NCBI RefSeq assembly: GCF_958298935.1
Contig: NC_084934.1
Coordinates: 870,501 to 934,500, forward strand
Length of the DNA: 64,000 nt
Direction: 5' to 3'
Source of the DNA: Phragmites australis
Lineage: Eukaryota > Streptophyta > Magnoliopsida > Poales > Poaceae
Made by a program: the position numbers and the translations under genes. How positions within the stretch are numbered: position 1 is the first letter of the stretch; each line of letters begins with the position of its first letter. The notes beneath the pieces are model-generated. The model was not told the origin of the DNA, made no database searches, and worked only from the letters and a program-made list of their open reading frames with translations. Positions 44,100 to 56,819 of the stretch are shown here, one piece after another.

Positions 44100-47000
44100 A
44101 TGGCGCCGCACATCAGCAATGAGCCAGATTTCCCCAAATCCAAGTGCAACACAGCGAGGATGAAACCAATGCGTAACAACCACCAGCTCCCTTGTCGCCT
44201 GTCCTTGGGGTACCGAGCTGGTGAGAGTGTGCCAGCCACCCATCAGGGGGAGATTGTGATGTTTGTTTCCTTTTTCTTGGCCAGCCTCGTGTCGTCCTTC
44301 TCTGAATTCTTCATCATTGTCATTTCCTTCTATGAGATATTCTACCCCTACCTCTACCCCAACTCCATTATCTTGTTGAGTGTCTTTGCCCATATATGTG
44401 AGAATTTCATCGGGGTCGAGACATGCCTCGATCTCTTCAGGTTTTTCTACACGGCCAGGTTATAGACCGGGCTAGCCACCAGAAGCTGCGGGTTTCCTCT
44501 CCGTGATGGTGTCATACGAGAACCTTGAGATGGGTCTCAAGTCATCATGGTCAGGCTGGAGGGAGGATTGGTTTTACCTCATGACCGAAGACTCTTCGGA
44601 TAACATTCGTGTGCCGAGCAAACCGGCATAGGTCACCGAGAACTGGGGGCGACTCCAAAGCTGATGACCCTTGCCAAACAGGTCAAGCAGCTTGGACATG
44701 CCGGGCGGGATCAGATGTTGTTCGTGATTTCATCAAGCGCTGGTTGTGCCCTTACGGAGGAGAGCGCATCTGGCATATCAGTACACCGGAGGCGATGTGA
44801 CACCCGAGAGAGTTCCACATGTAACCCCATCATTGTTTTCTTGGCTCTTGTTGTCGATTGTGTGACACCATAAGTATCCTTACTACCCAGATCTTCCTAA
44901 CGAGGCCATTGACACGCAAGCCAAATTCCTAATGGCGGCGGCCTTAAAGAAAGATGGCCCTCCACCATGTGATCTCCCTTTATCGGAGAGGGCTTGGATC
45001 AGACTGGTATGTTTAGCATTTTCTCAAATTTTTCACCACCAAGCATTCTCCTGGGTGAGGTTTTCATGGTTCGCGTCACTACAGGGTCTCCCCAAGGTCG
45101 ACTTCCTATGCCCGGTGATTGACGACGTCCATCGCCTAGTACCACTTTGGTCAGCAGTCAATCTGGTCATGATGATGATCAACCTGCTTGGAGCCAGATA
45201 TCAACCACTGGTCGAGGCCCTATGAGTGGTGCTGGTTAGTAGAGGGTTAACCAATCTTGCCCCGATCAGACTCACTCCGACCATGCCCACATCGATCAGA
45301 CGCACCCTGACCAGTCCTGCACTGACATGACCCGCTCTGACCAGGTCCGCCCCCACCAAACTCACCACAACCAGCGTCACCTCGACCAAGCTAGGGGTGA
45401 TTAGGCTGCTTTAGGCTAAGGCTCTACGCCAGCAGGGAAGAGAGCGGTGTAGGACTTGGCTTCTGCGGCAGCATCCAAATGCGCCCGTGAGACACCAGTC
45501 ACTGGCTGCTTCACGAGGACGAGGCTCATGCTCACCCCTCCGCCCACACGGTAAGTTTCCTGGTTAGGTGTAGATACCTTGGAAGTTTTCTTTCTTTTTC
45601 GACTCCGCGATCTTTTATCGTTGCAGGTCCTCAACCTCACCACAGGCCCCGACCCTCCCAGCCTCTTTTGGCGCCTCAGCAAGATGCTTCAACACTCCAA
45701 CCTCCAGTAGCTCCGATGTCAGGAGCACTGGCCATGACTTCCATGTTTGTGGAGCCAGTCGTGGAGCCCGCTCTAGCCTCCAACCTGCTTTCCTGGGTCG
45801 CCAGCCTTCCTGCCTCCATCCAAAGACTGATCACTAAGAAGGCGGTGGACAGCAGGTGTGCCGAGTTGGAGAGGCTAATGGCCGAAGAGAAGGAGGTGAG
45901 ACACTTCAATAGGAAAATTTTGCACTCACTGTTGAACATTCTTAGCTCAAGGAGGATGAGCAAAAGACTTGCAGTATTCTTGAGGAAGCATTTAAGGCAA
46001 TCCAACGACCGTTGAGGAGCATCAAACTAGACGTCGCCAACCCGAAAGATGAAAGGGTCGCTCAGGGTTAGGCCTACGCCATCCATGTCTTGACAGAGAA
46101 GTTTGCCCAGCTCCTGGGCATCCTAGTAATGAGGACCTCAGAGGACCTAACGATAGCGGCGAAAGCCACGACGACGTTTGTTCTCACGTGCTAGCACTAT
46201 TGTGACCCTAACTTCAACCTTGAGACCGTCCGGGAAGGGGTTGTGACTGCCGATCCCGTAGCCATGGAGAGACTAGAGCTAGAGTGTCAAGGGTCAGTGG
46301 ATTTCATAGGGTCAATCTTCAAGGTGGAGACCATCGAGGAGGCTGTAGAAGAAGAGTAAACCTCGAACTATAATTTAGGCTTGTATTATGCATGAACAAA
46401 GCTTTTAATTTCCCTAATAAGGTTATGTCGCTACTATGGTCATAGAGTCCCAGAATCGACCACCACTCCTATTCGCTCTGAGCCCCCGACCACAACTGTT
46501 GACAACACCGATGGCCAGCGCAGTCTGCAAGTGGTGGTCGAGTGTGAGCTTAGGTTTCCGGTCGAGCAAGAGATCCTAGAAAGCGATCTTCAAGGTGCAT
46601 TGGCCCTACCACCATTAAGTCACGTGTAGTCCCAACCTATCCAAGTGAGACTCGACCAGCTGACTCCTGCATGGTTTGCGACCTATTTTCGTGACCAGCT
46701 TGTCGGGAGGAGCTATTAACGGTGAAGAGAGAATTGGAGCGAGTGATGAGGGAGGACGACCACCAGTGAGCGTGTTTCTATGACCGCCTTAGTTAGGTGT
46801 TCACCCCCTTTGACTCACTGCTCTGGCCCACTGGCATTCAGATCCGTCCCACTCCTGGAGACATTGTAACTGGTCACATCGACTGGTTCTCGGAGGCCTC
46901 TGAGGAGGCGGGTACACTCGAGCCGCGGCTGCGCAGGACATCAGCGACCACTTGTTTGTGATCGCAATCCATGATACCTGTCTTGCCTTCTCTTGTGTTA

Positions 47001-47130
47001 GCGAGCACTTTCCCGACCTGGACCTTGTTCTGACAATCTCTGAAGGTTTTGTCGGTGTCTGAAACACCGCAGAGGAGCTTCATGATCTTACAAGGTCATT
47101 TCTTTCTACGGCTCAGTCTCTGCTTTGGTC
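44100..47130 (+). pseudogene. Antisense extra ORF of element B (Transposase_28-like)
   Basis: It is encoded opposite to pol. The start is MAPHISNEPDFPKSKCN; then GESVPATHQGEIVMFVSFFL and FAHICENFIGVETCLDLFRF give the PF04195 signature (to 44465). Later blocks are 44932-45225 (ALKKDGPPPCDLPLSERAWI), 45668-46015 (a Glu/Lys-rich, coiled-coil-like part) and a C-terminal part at about 46795-47060 that matches element A (DSLLWPTGIQIRPT). Between blocks there are stops and frameshifts. The region 45240-45410 is a run of GACCA/TGACC-rich near-repeats (DQxRPDQ-like in translation). Function within the retrotransposon is unknown. Confidence 0.78.
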
Positions 47131-47801
47131 CGTCCGATTTGACCCACACTAGAGCATCTTCGGATCCTAGGGATACTAAATAAAATCATTAGAAACAGCC
47201 TCGAGCATTATCCGAATGGTTATATTGTAATGCAATGACATGCTTTTATCTAAACTTTCCCTATGTTCATGTGGTGATTAGGTTCTGAGTTCTTATTACA
47301 TTTGGGGGGGAGGGGGGCTAGGCTTTCAGTATCGCTCACTAGTTAGGTTCATGGCGCGTAGGACAACCCTTGGCACGACAAGCCCTTCGGTGGAGACCGA
47401 CACTCGACCTGAGTTAGGACTTGTGGCTTCATGGTCGTTACCCCCCATCCACCCATATGCTTGAAACTGCATGAGTGGCAATTTGAATCCCTACTCAAAT
47501 GGTTTGGTACTCACCATATGAGCGAACATACAAAGTAACTAGTAGCACGGAAAAATAAGAAAAAAGAACTATATAATCTAAACTACTCTAGCCCCTGACT
47601 GCCTAGTTGTAAAAAGCTACCGCCAGGCAGTCAAGTCTTAGAATCGAAAAAAACTTACAAGCTGATAGGAGACTGTTCCTTTCCAGGAAATCCTGCAAAA
47701 CAGAGAGTCTGGTTTTTAAATTGGAAAAGCTTACAAGTCATGTTTTACGCTCGTCCGGAAGATCCTGCAAAATAGAGAAACATGCTCATCTTCGAGTAAC
47801 C

Positions 47802-50800
47802 CTACATATAGAACTTGCATAACCGGGTTATGTTCCAGGAGTTGTGCAATTCACGGCCGTCTTCCATGGCTAACTTTACCACTAGGTCGGGTAGCATCGA
47901 CCACCTTGTAGGGCCCCTCCCACTTGGGGAAGAGCTTATTCCGGTCTGCCTTATTTTGGATTTAGCTAAGGATGAGGTCGCCTACGACTCGTGTCCGCTC
48001 CTGCACCTTGTGGTCATGATAATCTCTGAGGCTTTGCTGATATCAGGTTGCTCAATTTATAGCACGATCGTGGAACTCTTCGATCATATTTATGTCGTCC
48101 TCTCATCATGCCACCTAGTTATCATCCAAGTAGCTAGTCACTCGGGGAGACTAAAGGATGATTTCAGAGGAGAGAATTGCTTTTGCACCAAAGACCAGGA
48201 AAAAAGGAGTTTTGGATGTAGCTCTGTTGGGGGTCATTCGCAGCGACCAGAGTACTGTGGGGAGCTCATTCACCCAGTGTTTTGAATAGCTCTTAAGCTA
48301 GTTGAAGACCCGAGTTTTGATTTCTTGTAGTATCATCCTATTTGCCCTTTCGACCTATCTATTACTTTGAGGATGTGCCACAATTGCAAAGCAAACCTTG
48401 GTCCTAATCTCTTCGCAGTAGTCTCAAAAACCACTATGAGCAAACTGAATCCCGTTGTCCGTAATTATGCGGTTTGGACTGCCAAACTGCACTGCCCCCG
48501 TATGAATTTGATTGTTGCTATAGCGGTGATCTTCCTAATGGGCTCAGCTTCGATCCACTTATTGAATTTATCGACTACCATGAACATGAATTCAAAACTG
48601 TCTGGGGCTTTAGGGAATGGTCCCACGATATTGCGCGCCTAGATAGTGAAAGCCCAGAGAGTGGTTTGGTTTGCAATGCTTAGGCTAGTAGGTTGGTATG
48701 TCGATCATGGTACTGACATGACTCGCATAGTTTTGCCAGCTTGCAAGCATCCTGGAGGGCAGTGGGCCAATAGAATCTTTGTCGGAACACTTTTACGACC
48801 AGAGTGCAATATGAAGTGTGGCTACCTCATATGCCTCGGTGAATATCAGAGAGTATTGTGCTCCCCTCTTTCTTAGTGATGCATTTCAGTAAAAGGTCAT
48901 TGCTCCTCTTGCAGTAAAGGCATCCTCTATCAGGGAGCATCTATGGGCTTGCCGTGTGACTTTTTCTACTAATGCATCATCATCAGGGACTGCTTGATTC
49001 TGAAGGTAGTCCAAGATCTAATTCATCCAGGTCGGACTTGAATTGAGCGGGGCAATCACATGATGGCCACCCAAGGTCGACTGCACCAAAGGAGGTGTTG
49101 TCTCAAAAGGTGTTGCATCTGGTGCTTCATTTCTAAGTGGAGCATCCCCTTCACCTTGGTCCGAGATCGCGGTGGATGATCGTGTGAGTCTTTCTTCAAA
49201 GGCCCCGATCGAGACAGGTTCGTGAGAAGAAAATAGATATGCCAGCTCATTAGCTAGGAAGTTGTCCTTGCGAGAGATATGCTTGACTTCAAAACTAATA
49301 AAGCATCACTCCAGCCTTCTCACTTCAGTGAGGTATGTCATCATTGTAGGATCAGAGCATTGAAACTCCTTTTACACTTGGTTCACAACCAGTAGCGAGT
49401 CCACTATCGCTAGCCGGCACTTTATCCCAAGTGCGGAGGTTGGTCGCACTCCGGACAAGAGGCCATCGTACTCTGCAATATTGTTAGTGGCTAGAAAATA
49501 TAATTGAAATATGTACCTGAGGATGTCACTGGTTGGTGAAGTCAGGACCACTCCAACCCTTGCTTCCTTTAGCGTGAATGATCCATCGAAGTGCATGGTC
49601 CAGTGCTCGTAAACCTTCAGTCACTGTTCCTACTCGGGCTCAACGGACAACCACTTGGCCACAAAATCGACCAGTGCTTGGGACTTGATAGCCATTTGGG
49701 GGATGAACTGAATATTGAACACCCCGAGCTCTACTACCCACTTTGCCGTTCTTCCTACCGCATCCCTGCTATGGAGAATTTCTCTAATGGAGAGACATGG
49801 GATTATCTTGACTTTGTGGGGCTAGAAGTAGTGTCTGAGTTTATAAGAGGCCATCAATATAGCGTATAGCAGCTTTTGAGCCTAAGGGTACCGAGTCTTT
49901 GTGTCGTGTAGGACCTCACTAGCATAGTACACTGGTCGCTGAAAACTTTCTCGTTCGATGACCAAGACCGCGCTCGCGACCTGAGGGTTAGCTGCAACAT
50001 AGAGCAAGAACTCCTCATCTGATCGAAGAGCGGTCAGTACAGGAGGCGACGAGAGGTACCTTTTGAGATCTTGAAAAGTGGTCTCCTACTCTGGCGTCCA
50101 CCGGAAGTGGTTATTTTTCTTTAGAAGTTTGAAGAGCGGCAACCTCTTTTCTCCCAGCCTCGAGATGAATCTGCTCAAAGCTGCCACACATCTTGTTAGT
50201 TTATGGACTTCCTTTAGCCTAGTCAGGGATCTCATCTGGTCGACGACCCTGATATTGTCAGGGTTCGCTTCTATTCTTCGGCTGGACACAAGGAAGCTGA
50301 GCAACTTCCCTGATGATACTTTGAATGTCCATTTCTCTAGGTTCAACATCATGCAGTACTTTTAAAGGTTGTCGAACGTTTCCTGGAGGTATGCGACTAG
50401 GTCATCCTTGGGCCTACTCTTCATGACCACATCATCAACATATGCCTTGACATTTCTACCAAGTATTGGTCGAAGAATAAGCTAAATACACCACTGGTAA
50501 GTGGCACCGGCGCTCTTCAAACCAAAAGATATTTTTACATAACAAAAGATCTTGAAGGGCGTTACAAAAGTAGTCTTCTCTTCATCTTCTCTACACATGC
50601 TAATCTGGTGGTACCCTGAGCAGGCATTTAAGAAGCTTAACAGATTGCTATCGACGGTTGAGTCAACAAGCTGGTCGATCTAGGGGAAAGGGAAGAGATC
50701 TTTTGGTCATACTTTGTTGAGGTCAATGAAGTCGACTCACTTCCTCCACTTACCATTGGGTTTACGGACCATGACTAGGTTATCTAGCCACTCTGGGTAC

Positions 50801-52100
50801 TGCACCTCCCAGATAAAGCCTGCTTCCATGAGCTTATCAATCTCCTCATGAAATGCTTCCTTTCGGGCGGCTGCGAACTGATGCGCCTTATGCTTTACTG
50901 GTCACGCGTCCGATTGCACTGATATTTTATGCTCGATCACGTCCCTAGGGACTCTAGGCATATTAGAGGGACTCCAAGAAAAGACATCCGTGTTTGCCCA
51001 GAGAAAAGTGATGAGCATGAGTTCCTATTTAAGGTCCAAGTCAACCCCTATCTGGACCATCTTGGATGGGTCGGAGTCATTTAGGTAAACTTCCCCGAGA
51101 CGATCATCTAGACTAGCAGCGATGTGGACCTTCACTGGGCAATCACTAGGCTCGGCGTTCTCGGGCTACGACTCGGGAGTCAGCTCGACCATGTTGAGGC
51201 TCCTCTTGTCGTAGTGCAGGGTTGTCTTTGTGTTGTCAAAAATGGTGATGGCCCCACCGGGCTAGGGATCTTGATTGCCTGGTAAGCATAGTGGGTGATG
51301 GCCATGAATTGGGCTCTCGTCGATCGCCCAAGGATTACGTTGTAAGCTGTCCCAAAGTCCGCCACATCGAACAAGACTTTTTTGGTCCTAAATTTACTCG
51401 ATGAGCCGAAGGTGACGGGTAGCTCAATTTGCCCCAATGGTTTAGCCAATGAACCAGGGGTAATTCCGAAGAAGGGAGGAGATTGTTTCAATGTGCTCCT
51501 CAGAATCTGCAGAGCGTCCATTGCATCGGCGAAGAGGAGGTTGATGGAACTCCCTCCATCGACCAGTACATGAGCAAGTCAGATATTTTGAACCGTGTGT
51601 TCGACCATGATGAGATAGCAATTAGGGCGTCTGACACTTGCGCGGTGGTTTGCCTGGATGAAGGTGAGGGGTACCTCCGACCACTTCAGATGTGGGCTCG
51701 GGCCCAGTGTGATCGCCCACACCTCACAAACCACCGACTTGTATTCCCTGTTTAAGGAATATGTTGTGGTGCCTCCAAAGATATGGTGGACTATGTGATC
51801 GACGTGCTGAAAACTCAGCATCGACTAGTCAGGGTCGGCCCCATCCTCACCATTGTCCTCATGCCTAGGTTTACATTTCCCAAGCTCCTTGTCGATGATA
51901 CCCCGCACGACCTTGCATTCGGTCAGGTCATGGGCATCTATGTGGTGGATCGGGCAATAGCCTTGGCCCTTTTTTTCATTTTTCTCGAAGCACTGGTGCG
52001 GTTAGCCGGTTTGCTTGATCGCCATGATGTCGAGCGGTCCTGGACAACCCTCTTGCCTTGGATCACTTCACAGATGTCGCGTTGGTGAAGAGAGTCACGT
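47802..52100 (-). pseudogene. gag-pol remnant of element B
   Basis: Minus-strand order: a gag-end zinc-knuckle-like stretch HHIDAHDLTECKVV (about 51940-51900); the gag/protease linker KWSEVPLTFIQANH; and the protease neighbourhood VLFDVADFGTAYNVILGRST (51521-51180). RT follows with SFGLKSAGATYQW and the catalytic AYVDD (codons at 50431-50445), and the RT tail LNLEKWTFKVSSGKLLSFLV (50352-50086). Next come RNase H starting MHFDGSFTLKEARVGVVLTS (49596-49372), the integrase core RIITDNGIQF (about 48470-48445) and the end KWEGPYKVVD...MQVLYV with stop at 47802-47804. Stops and frameshifts are frequent, so it is inactive. The catalytic YVDD itself is intact. Confidence 0.88.
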
Positions 52101-52885
52101 AGGTCAGTGGGTTAGCTATCTTGACATGGCGGGGGTCTCCGAGTACTTCCTGTCACGGAGGGAGCACAAAATTTTTCCTACCGCATGGCCTGCTGTGATT
52201 CTTGGCAATCATGACCTTCACCAGCCCTTATGACGAACGTGGTGTTTGCCACCACGATTTGGTGTCAAATGGTCTCTACCAAGAGGGTGAGGTCGTGTAG
52301 CCAGGTGCTTTTGGTGAACCCTTCGGCACGACCACCGGCGGGTGGCTGACGGACATTTGCACAGTCTATGGATTCTGCGCAGCGTCATAGCCTCATAGTA
52401 GAGCCGCTAAGCGCAAAGTAGCAACATATCACGAAGAGGGGAGCCCAGCACATGCGTGGTGCGATGGCTTAGACGATGGCACCACTAAGGACCACGTCCT
52501 ATGCGGGGGCCTCTCTAGTGGCACTATAGTGGAGGGGGTTTTATTAGAGTGCCTCCCTGTTCGGTACCAGGCCAGTATCTGTCTAGGCGCAAGGCCTAGG
52601 GCTCACCGATGGTGCCCGGTACATGAGGGCCTTTGTTGCTCCGTGCTGCATGGTCTATCATGCATACTTCACATTGAGTCTTGAAGCCTTTGGACTCCGA
52701 TTCGGTGTCCCAAACTTGGAGCACACCAGACTCATCTGAGTCATATCCCATGACGAACACCTTGCGGTGTCAGGGGTCCTCAGAACGGGACTCAATGGTT
52801 GCCGTAGATACGACCATGGGTAGCCCAATCGAGTTATCAACATTTACCGAAACATGAAAATGCGTCCCCTACCTGGTGCGTCAAC

Positions 52886-53654
52886 TGTCGAGGGTTAATC
52901 CCTGATAATGTATCCAAGGTATGCCGGACAATGGGTGCGTGATCAACATTTCCAGTTGCTGTTGGTGGGTGTGTGTGTGTCAAAAGAACTCAAGAACACC
53001 AGGGTTTATCCAAATTCAGACCTTCCGTAGGATAACAGCTCTACATCCTGTGTATTTCCTTATGAGTTGGATGAACTTATCCAGAGTGTCCTTCTTTATA
53101 AGCCCGGTCCTTCCCCCTTTATATAGCAGGAGGCGAGGTATACATATAAGCAGGCCATGCCAAACACGGTGGCTGCCCTTTACCTGACGAAAACAACTAC
53201 TCTTAGGTCATCATTATAGGGAGTGAGCACGCCCAACCTGCCCCAGTCATCATGCATGCCCTGTCCCATCTGCCAAACACCGCTACCTGCCTGCAAGCTC
53301 GTCATGCTCGCCTGCCAGGCCATGCTATGGTACAGCTCACTCTGTCTGCATCGGCCCATGACTTCGTCTCCCGAAAGGATGCCTGGGGAACAAAAACTTA
53401 TAAGTGGATGACATTAAATATGATTAGACTGTTTAGGTGTGTACCTGCCTCGTGACCAGCCGTAGTTAGTTGTGTACTTGCCCCGCAACCAGCAAGGGCT
53501 GGCTGTGGGGTTTCCATCTGCAATCAGGGGACTGGTCATGCGAGCCTCGCCTGATCACTCGGTAGGGCCATGGTTTTGAAAATATCAATTGCCAGCTGAA
53601 ATTTGTCAGTGTGGGCCCTCCAGACAGGGAACCGCCTTATTCTTTACATTGACA
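52886..53654 (-). mobile_element. 5' LTR of element B
   Basis: In plus-strand letters it begins TGTCGAGGGTTAATCCCTG, preceded by the primer-binding site, and ends TTCTTTACATTGACA. A TATA box in minus orientation (CTATATAAAGGGGG) lies at about 53112-53125. Length 769 bp. It is duplicated as 61279-62051. Confidence 0.87.
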
Positions 53655-55337
53655 ACGGCCTGGTTCGGGCAGACCAGCCCAGTCAGCCAAGAGTGGCTGC
53701 CGAGCACAGCCCAGGAGCATAGCGCATTGGGAGCAGCTGGCCGAGACGACCTGGTGGCATTGAAGCAGCCCAATAGGCGCGGAGTTATATAATGTAGAGT
53801 CTTTCTTTGTCTCTCTTTATCATGTAGTGCATCATCATACCACATATGATAGTAAGCTGGCTTAGGAGTCTTAGTAAACAAATGAAAGCTAATATATTGG
53901 TTAGGGGCGGGCTGCTCTTTGTTGATTGCTATGGTTATATAGAAATGATATTGTCTTTGATAAGAGGAAAAATTCTTCTCCTTTGCATGCTATATAGAGA
54001 TGATGGCAACAACGTGCATGGAGTGGGTGGTCAAGATGGTCTTTACCTGGCATAGATGGGATACTAGGTTCTGGATCAAGGCTCCAACATCTTAGGGCCC
54101 TTTGTCATTTTTTCTCTGTTATGAGACTGTTTTGTATGGTTTGGGTTGTCATTTTTGTTTCCTCTTATTTGGCTGTGTGCATCCTAATTATGCAGATACT
54201 GGGGTAAACTTTTATATGGTTCTATCATCTAGATATAACGTTGAGAGTTAATAAAGTTTCCATTTTCAATATATATATATAGGGCATCAGCATGAGTTTT
54301 CACTGACCGAGGTTCTCACACAATGTTTGAACACTTTTTTTTTAATAATATAAGTATAACTTCCGTCATCTGCACCAATAAGACGTCAAGACGTTCAGGA
54401 TGCACACATCTATTTTTTAAAAAATAGACACTCAGATTCGCGTCTAAAAGAACTCGAACTTAAATGGTCTAGATGTACGTCACACCCGTTCCTTAAAAAA
54501 TGTTTGAACATTGGCAAAGAATTTGCAGACTTGTTTATTTCAATCTATACGGTCGTTAAAAGCCAAAAGCAATGTTTTAGTTAGCACACTTTTCAATGTT
54601 TTACTAGTCTTATTTTGTGCATAGACTGGCTACCATTTTGACTGATATACGGCTTAACTTTCAGGGATTAATGGCTGAGGGCCTGTTTGGACTTCGGAAC
54701 ACTCGGAACAAGTTTCGAGTACTTGTTAATGCGGAAGGATGGTCATTATTTACGGCAAGTTCTCTAGGAAGTTGCAGAAAGTAGGATCTCCATGTTGGAG
54801 TCTGGACTCCTCACAAGAAGGTACTGGAAGTGTTTTATTATGTGAAGACTGAAGCAGTATTTGATCAAGTTTCTCCTTAGTTAAGTACCTCTATCTGATA
54901 TTCAAGACTAGATACAGGGAGAATAAGGAATCAATATAAGTATAGTATGCTGCAGGCAGCTCTACAGAGAAATTGCATAGATCGTAAATGGTGATGGCTC
55001 GGTGGCTCTCTAAGCAAAGGCTCTGGAGTCAACAGTCAAGAGCTGTACCTGTTCTCGGCTAGGAATCGTGAACAAAGACAGAGAAAAAGTCAATCACAAC
55101 AATCAGGGGAAGACGAAAGCTGTCCCAAAGGTCAAACATGTGAATGGACTATTGATTCTCTCAGTTTAGTTCTTATTCGCCCTTGCTTTCATCGAGTTCA
55201 GTTGCTCTTATATGTCCTTGCTCTCCTGAGAGTTTTGACGAGAAACATAGAATACAGAGAGTTTCAGAGACATCAAACTTACTGTTTGTTGTCTTACCCA
55301 TCTGCAGGGTTATCTTCCTGAGGAGAGAGAGCCCCAA
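53655..55337. other. Upstream region of gene 4 with a retroposon-like 3' end
   Basis: The stretch about 53740-54265 ends GAGAGTTAATAAAGTTTCC with an AATAAA signal, followed by a simple AT run in copy 1 and an A run in copy 2. That pattern suits the 3' end of a LINE or other retroposon, though I see no RT frame. CACCAATAAGACGTCAAGA at about 54381 also occurs near 20490, so a shared repeat lies there. The leader just before gene 4 reads TTACCCATCTGCAG/GGTTATCTTCC, which looks like a 3' splice site and may mean an intron in the 5' UTR. Confidence 0.45.
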
Positions 55338-56819
55338 ATGGAGATTTTCCTTCCTGCAGTCATGGGTGAGCTCACCACTAGATCCATAAATTTCTTCATC
55401 AACAAATGCTTCAAGCCGCCAGCAGTAGCTGTGGAGGACAGGCTGCAATCGGCTCTCCTCCGGGCGCAGGTCATCATGGACGAGGCCATGGGACGCCGCA
55501 TCACAAACCGATCTATGCTACAGCAGCTGGACATGCTGCGAGACTGCATGCACCGAGGCTACTACACGCTTGATACCTTCAGATACCAATCTCACGACAA
55601 AGAGGAGGTCAAAGATCAGATTGTGAGTCACTCTTCACTATTGTCCAAAGTAAATTCTGTCAAAGATTTATGTTTCTCCACTGGAACAAGTACACATATT
55701 TTGGAAGAAATGCAAGAGGTGCTTGATAGTTTGAGCTCCATGATCCTTGATTCAAATGAGCTGGTTCTGTTCTTGACGAGCTATCCCCGCATGTATCGTG
55801 AGCCTTACAGCATGCATCTCCTGTTGAGCAAGTGCATGTTTGGCCGCCAGATGGAAACAGAGCTCGTCATCAAGTTCCTGTTGCACAGACAGCCTCATGG
55901 TGTTGAAGAATTGGAGGTCCTACCAATTGTCGGTCTAGGCAGAGTCGGAAAGAGCACCCTTGTCGCTCATGTTTGCAATGATGAGAGAGTCCGTGATCAT
56001 TTTTCAGAAATTATATTCTTGAGTGACCACGATTTCAGAGATGAGAAGTTAACCACTCTTAGTGAAGGATGTGCGAAGAAATATCAAAATTGCACGTTGA
56101 ACAAAGATGAGAGAATGCTAGTTGTTGTTGAGGCAGCTGGAGACTTCAATGAAAGTGCGTGGAAGAGGCTATTCTCTGCTTCTAGACGGTGCATGACAAG
56201 TGGTAGTAAAATCATAATCACAGGTCGGTCTGACAAGATCACAACGCTTGGAACAACGCAGGCAGTAACACTGAAATATTTGTCCCACGAAGCATACTGG
56301 TACTTCTTCAAGACGCTTACGTTTGGAAGCACTGATCCGGCGATACACCCAAGGCTTGCATATTTGGCCATGGAGATAGCCAGGATGCTGAAACGATCTC
56401 TCATTGGTGCAACCACCACCGCCTCTTTGCTGAGGGACAACTTTGACATCCACTTTTGGTTCAAGGTTCTGACCTTTTTGAGAGGGTTCATCCAGAGGCA
56501 TGTCTCCAAATTTGGTGAGCATCCAATTGATGCTCTGGACCAATATAGACCTGCACAGCTTGAGAGAATGGCTACACCTTCTGAAGTTTTCCTGGTTTCT
56601 TTACAGTGTCAACGCTCTTCACAAGAGGAGGTTCCCAAGATTAGAATCCAAGATATGACGTATGGAAGCGTTAGGCCTCATGGGAAATTTGAGGTCCTAG
56701 CATGGAAGTCTCGGATACCCCCCTACCATAGCTATGTGTATACTTGCGAGCTTCGAGAGCTAAAAACTACAGCTGCCAAGCGGAAGCGTTCTATGAAAAA
56801 TGGAGTAACACTCTGTTAG
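55338..56819 (+). CDS. NB-ARC-like protein without LRRs, gene 4 (493 aa)
   Basis: A single exon starting MEIFLPAVMGELTTRSINFF. The family order is kept: helical N-terminus with LQQLDMLRDCMHRGYYTLDT; YREPYSMHLLLSKCMFGRQ; P-loop GLGRVGKST at 199-207; kinase-2 position LVVVEAAGDFNESAW (about 261-275), the most altered of the four; RNBS-B GSKIIITGRSDKI. The C-terminal module VPKIRIQDMTYGSVRPHGKF and tail KRKRSMKNGVTLC complete it. The frame is intact throughout. It diverges from genes 2 and 3 more than they do from each other, notably in the loop after the P-loop. Its 5' end is repeated without change at 63754-64000 by the tandem duplication. Confidence 0.9.
   Translation: MEIFLPAVMGELTTRSINFFINKCFKPPAVAVEDRLQSALLRAQVIMDEAMGRRITNRSMLQQLDMLRDCMHRGYYTLDTFRYQSHDKEEVKDQIVSHSSLLSKVNSVKDLCFSTGTSTHILEEMQEVLDSLSSMILDSNELVLFLTSYPRMYREPYSMHLLLSKCMFGRQMETELVIKFLLHRQPHGVEELEVLPIVGLGRVGKSTLVAHVCNDERVRDHFSEIIFLSDHDFRDEKLTTLSEGCAKKYQNCTLNKDERMLVVVEAAGDFNESAWKRLFSASRRCMTSGSKIIITGRSDKITTLGTTQAVTLKYLSHEAYWYFFKTLTFGSTDPAIHPRLAYLAMEIARMLKRSLIGATTTASLLRDNFDIHFWFKVLTFLRGFIQRHVSKFGEHPIDALDQYRPAQLERMATPSEVFLVSLQCQRSSQEEVPKIRIQDMTYGSVRPHGKFEVLAWKSRIPPYHSYVYTCELRELKTTAAKRKRSMKNGVTLC

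Larger units (their letters stand above)
42867..53654 (-). mobile_element. Ty3/gypsy retrotransposon B (Tat-type), nearly full length, 10.8 kb
   Basis: It is read on the minus strand. The order is 5' LTR (52886-53654), primer-binding site (about 52870-52885, GTTGACGCACCAGGT in minus), gag remnant, protease, RT, RNase H, integrase (47802-52100), antisense extra ORF (44100-47130), polypurine tract (43616-43631) and 3' LTR (42867-43615). The flanks GCGGC (42862-42866) and ACGGC (53655-53659) fit a 5-bp target duplication with one change. The two LTRs differ at very roughly one site in five or six by eye, so this is an old insertion. The N-terminal gag domain seems deleted, because only about 0.8 kb separates the PBS from the gag zinc-knuckle region. 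Confidence 0.87.

Noticed and set aside
53655..54265. Gene encoding the 69-codon frame at 53846-54055 (also at 62243-62452)
   Set aside because: Its conservation comes from the recent segmental duplication. The block ends like a retroposon 3' end and has no recognisable domain.
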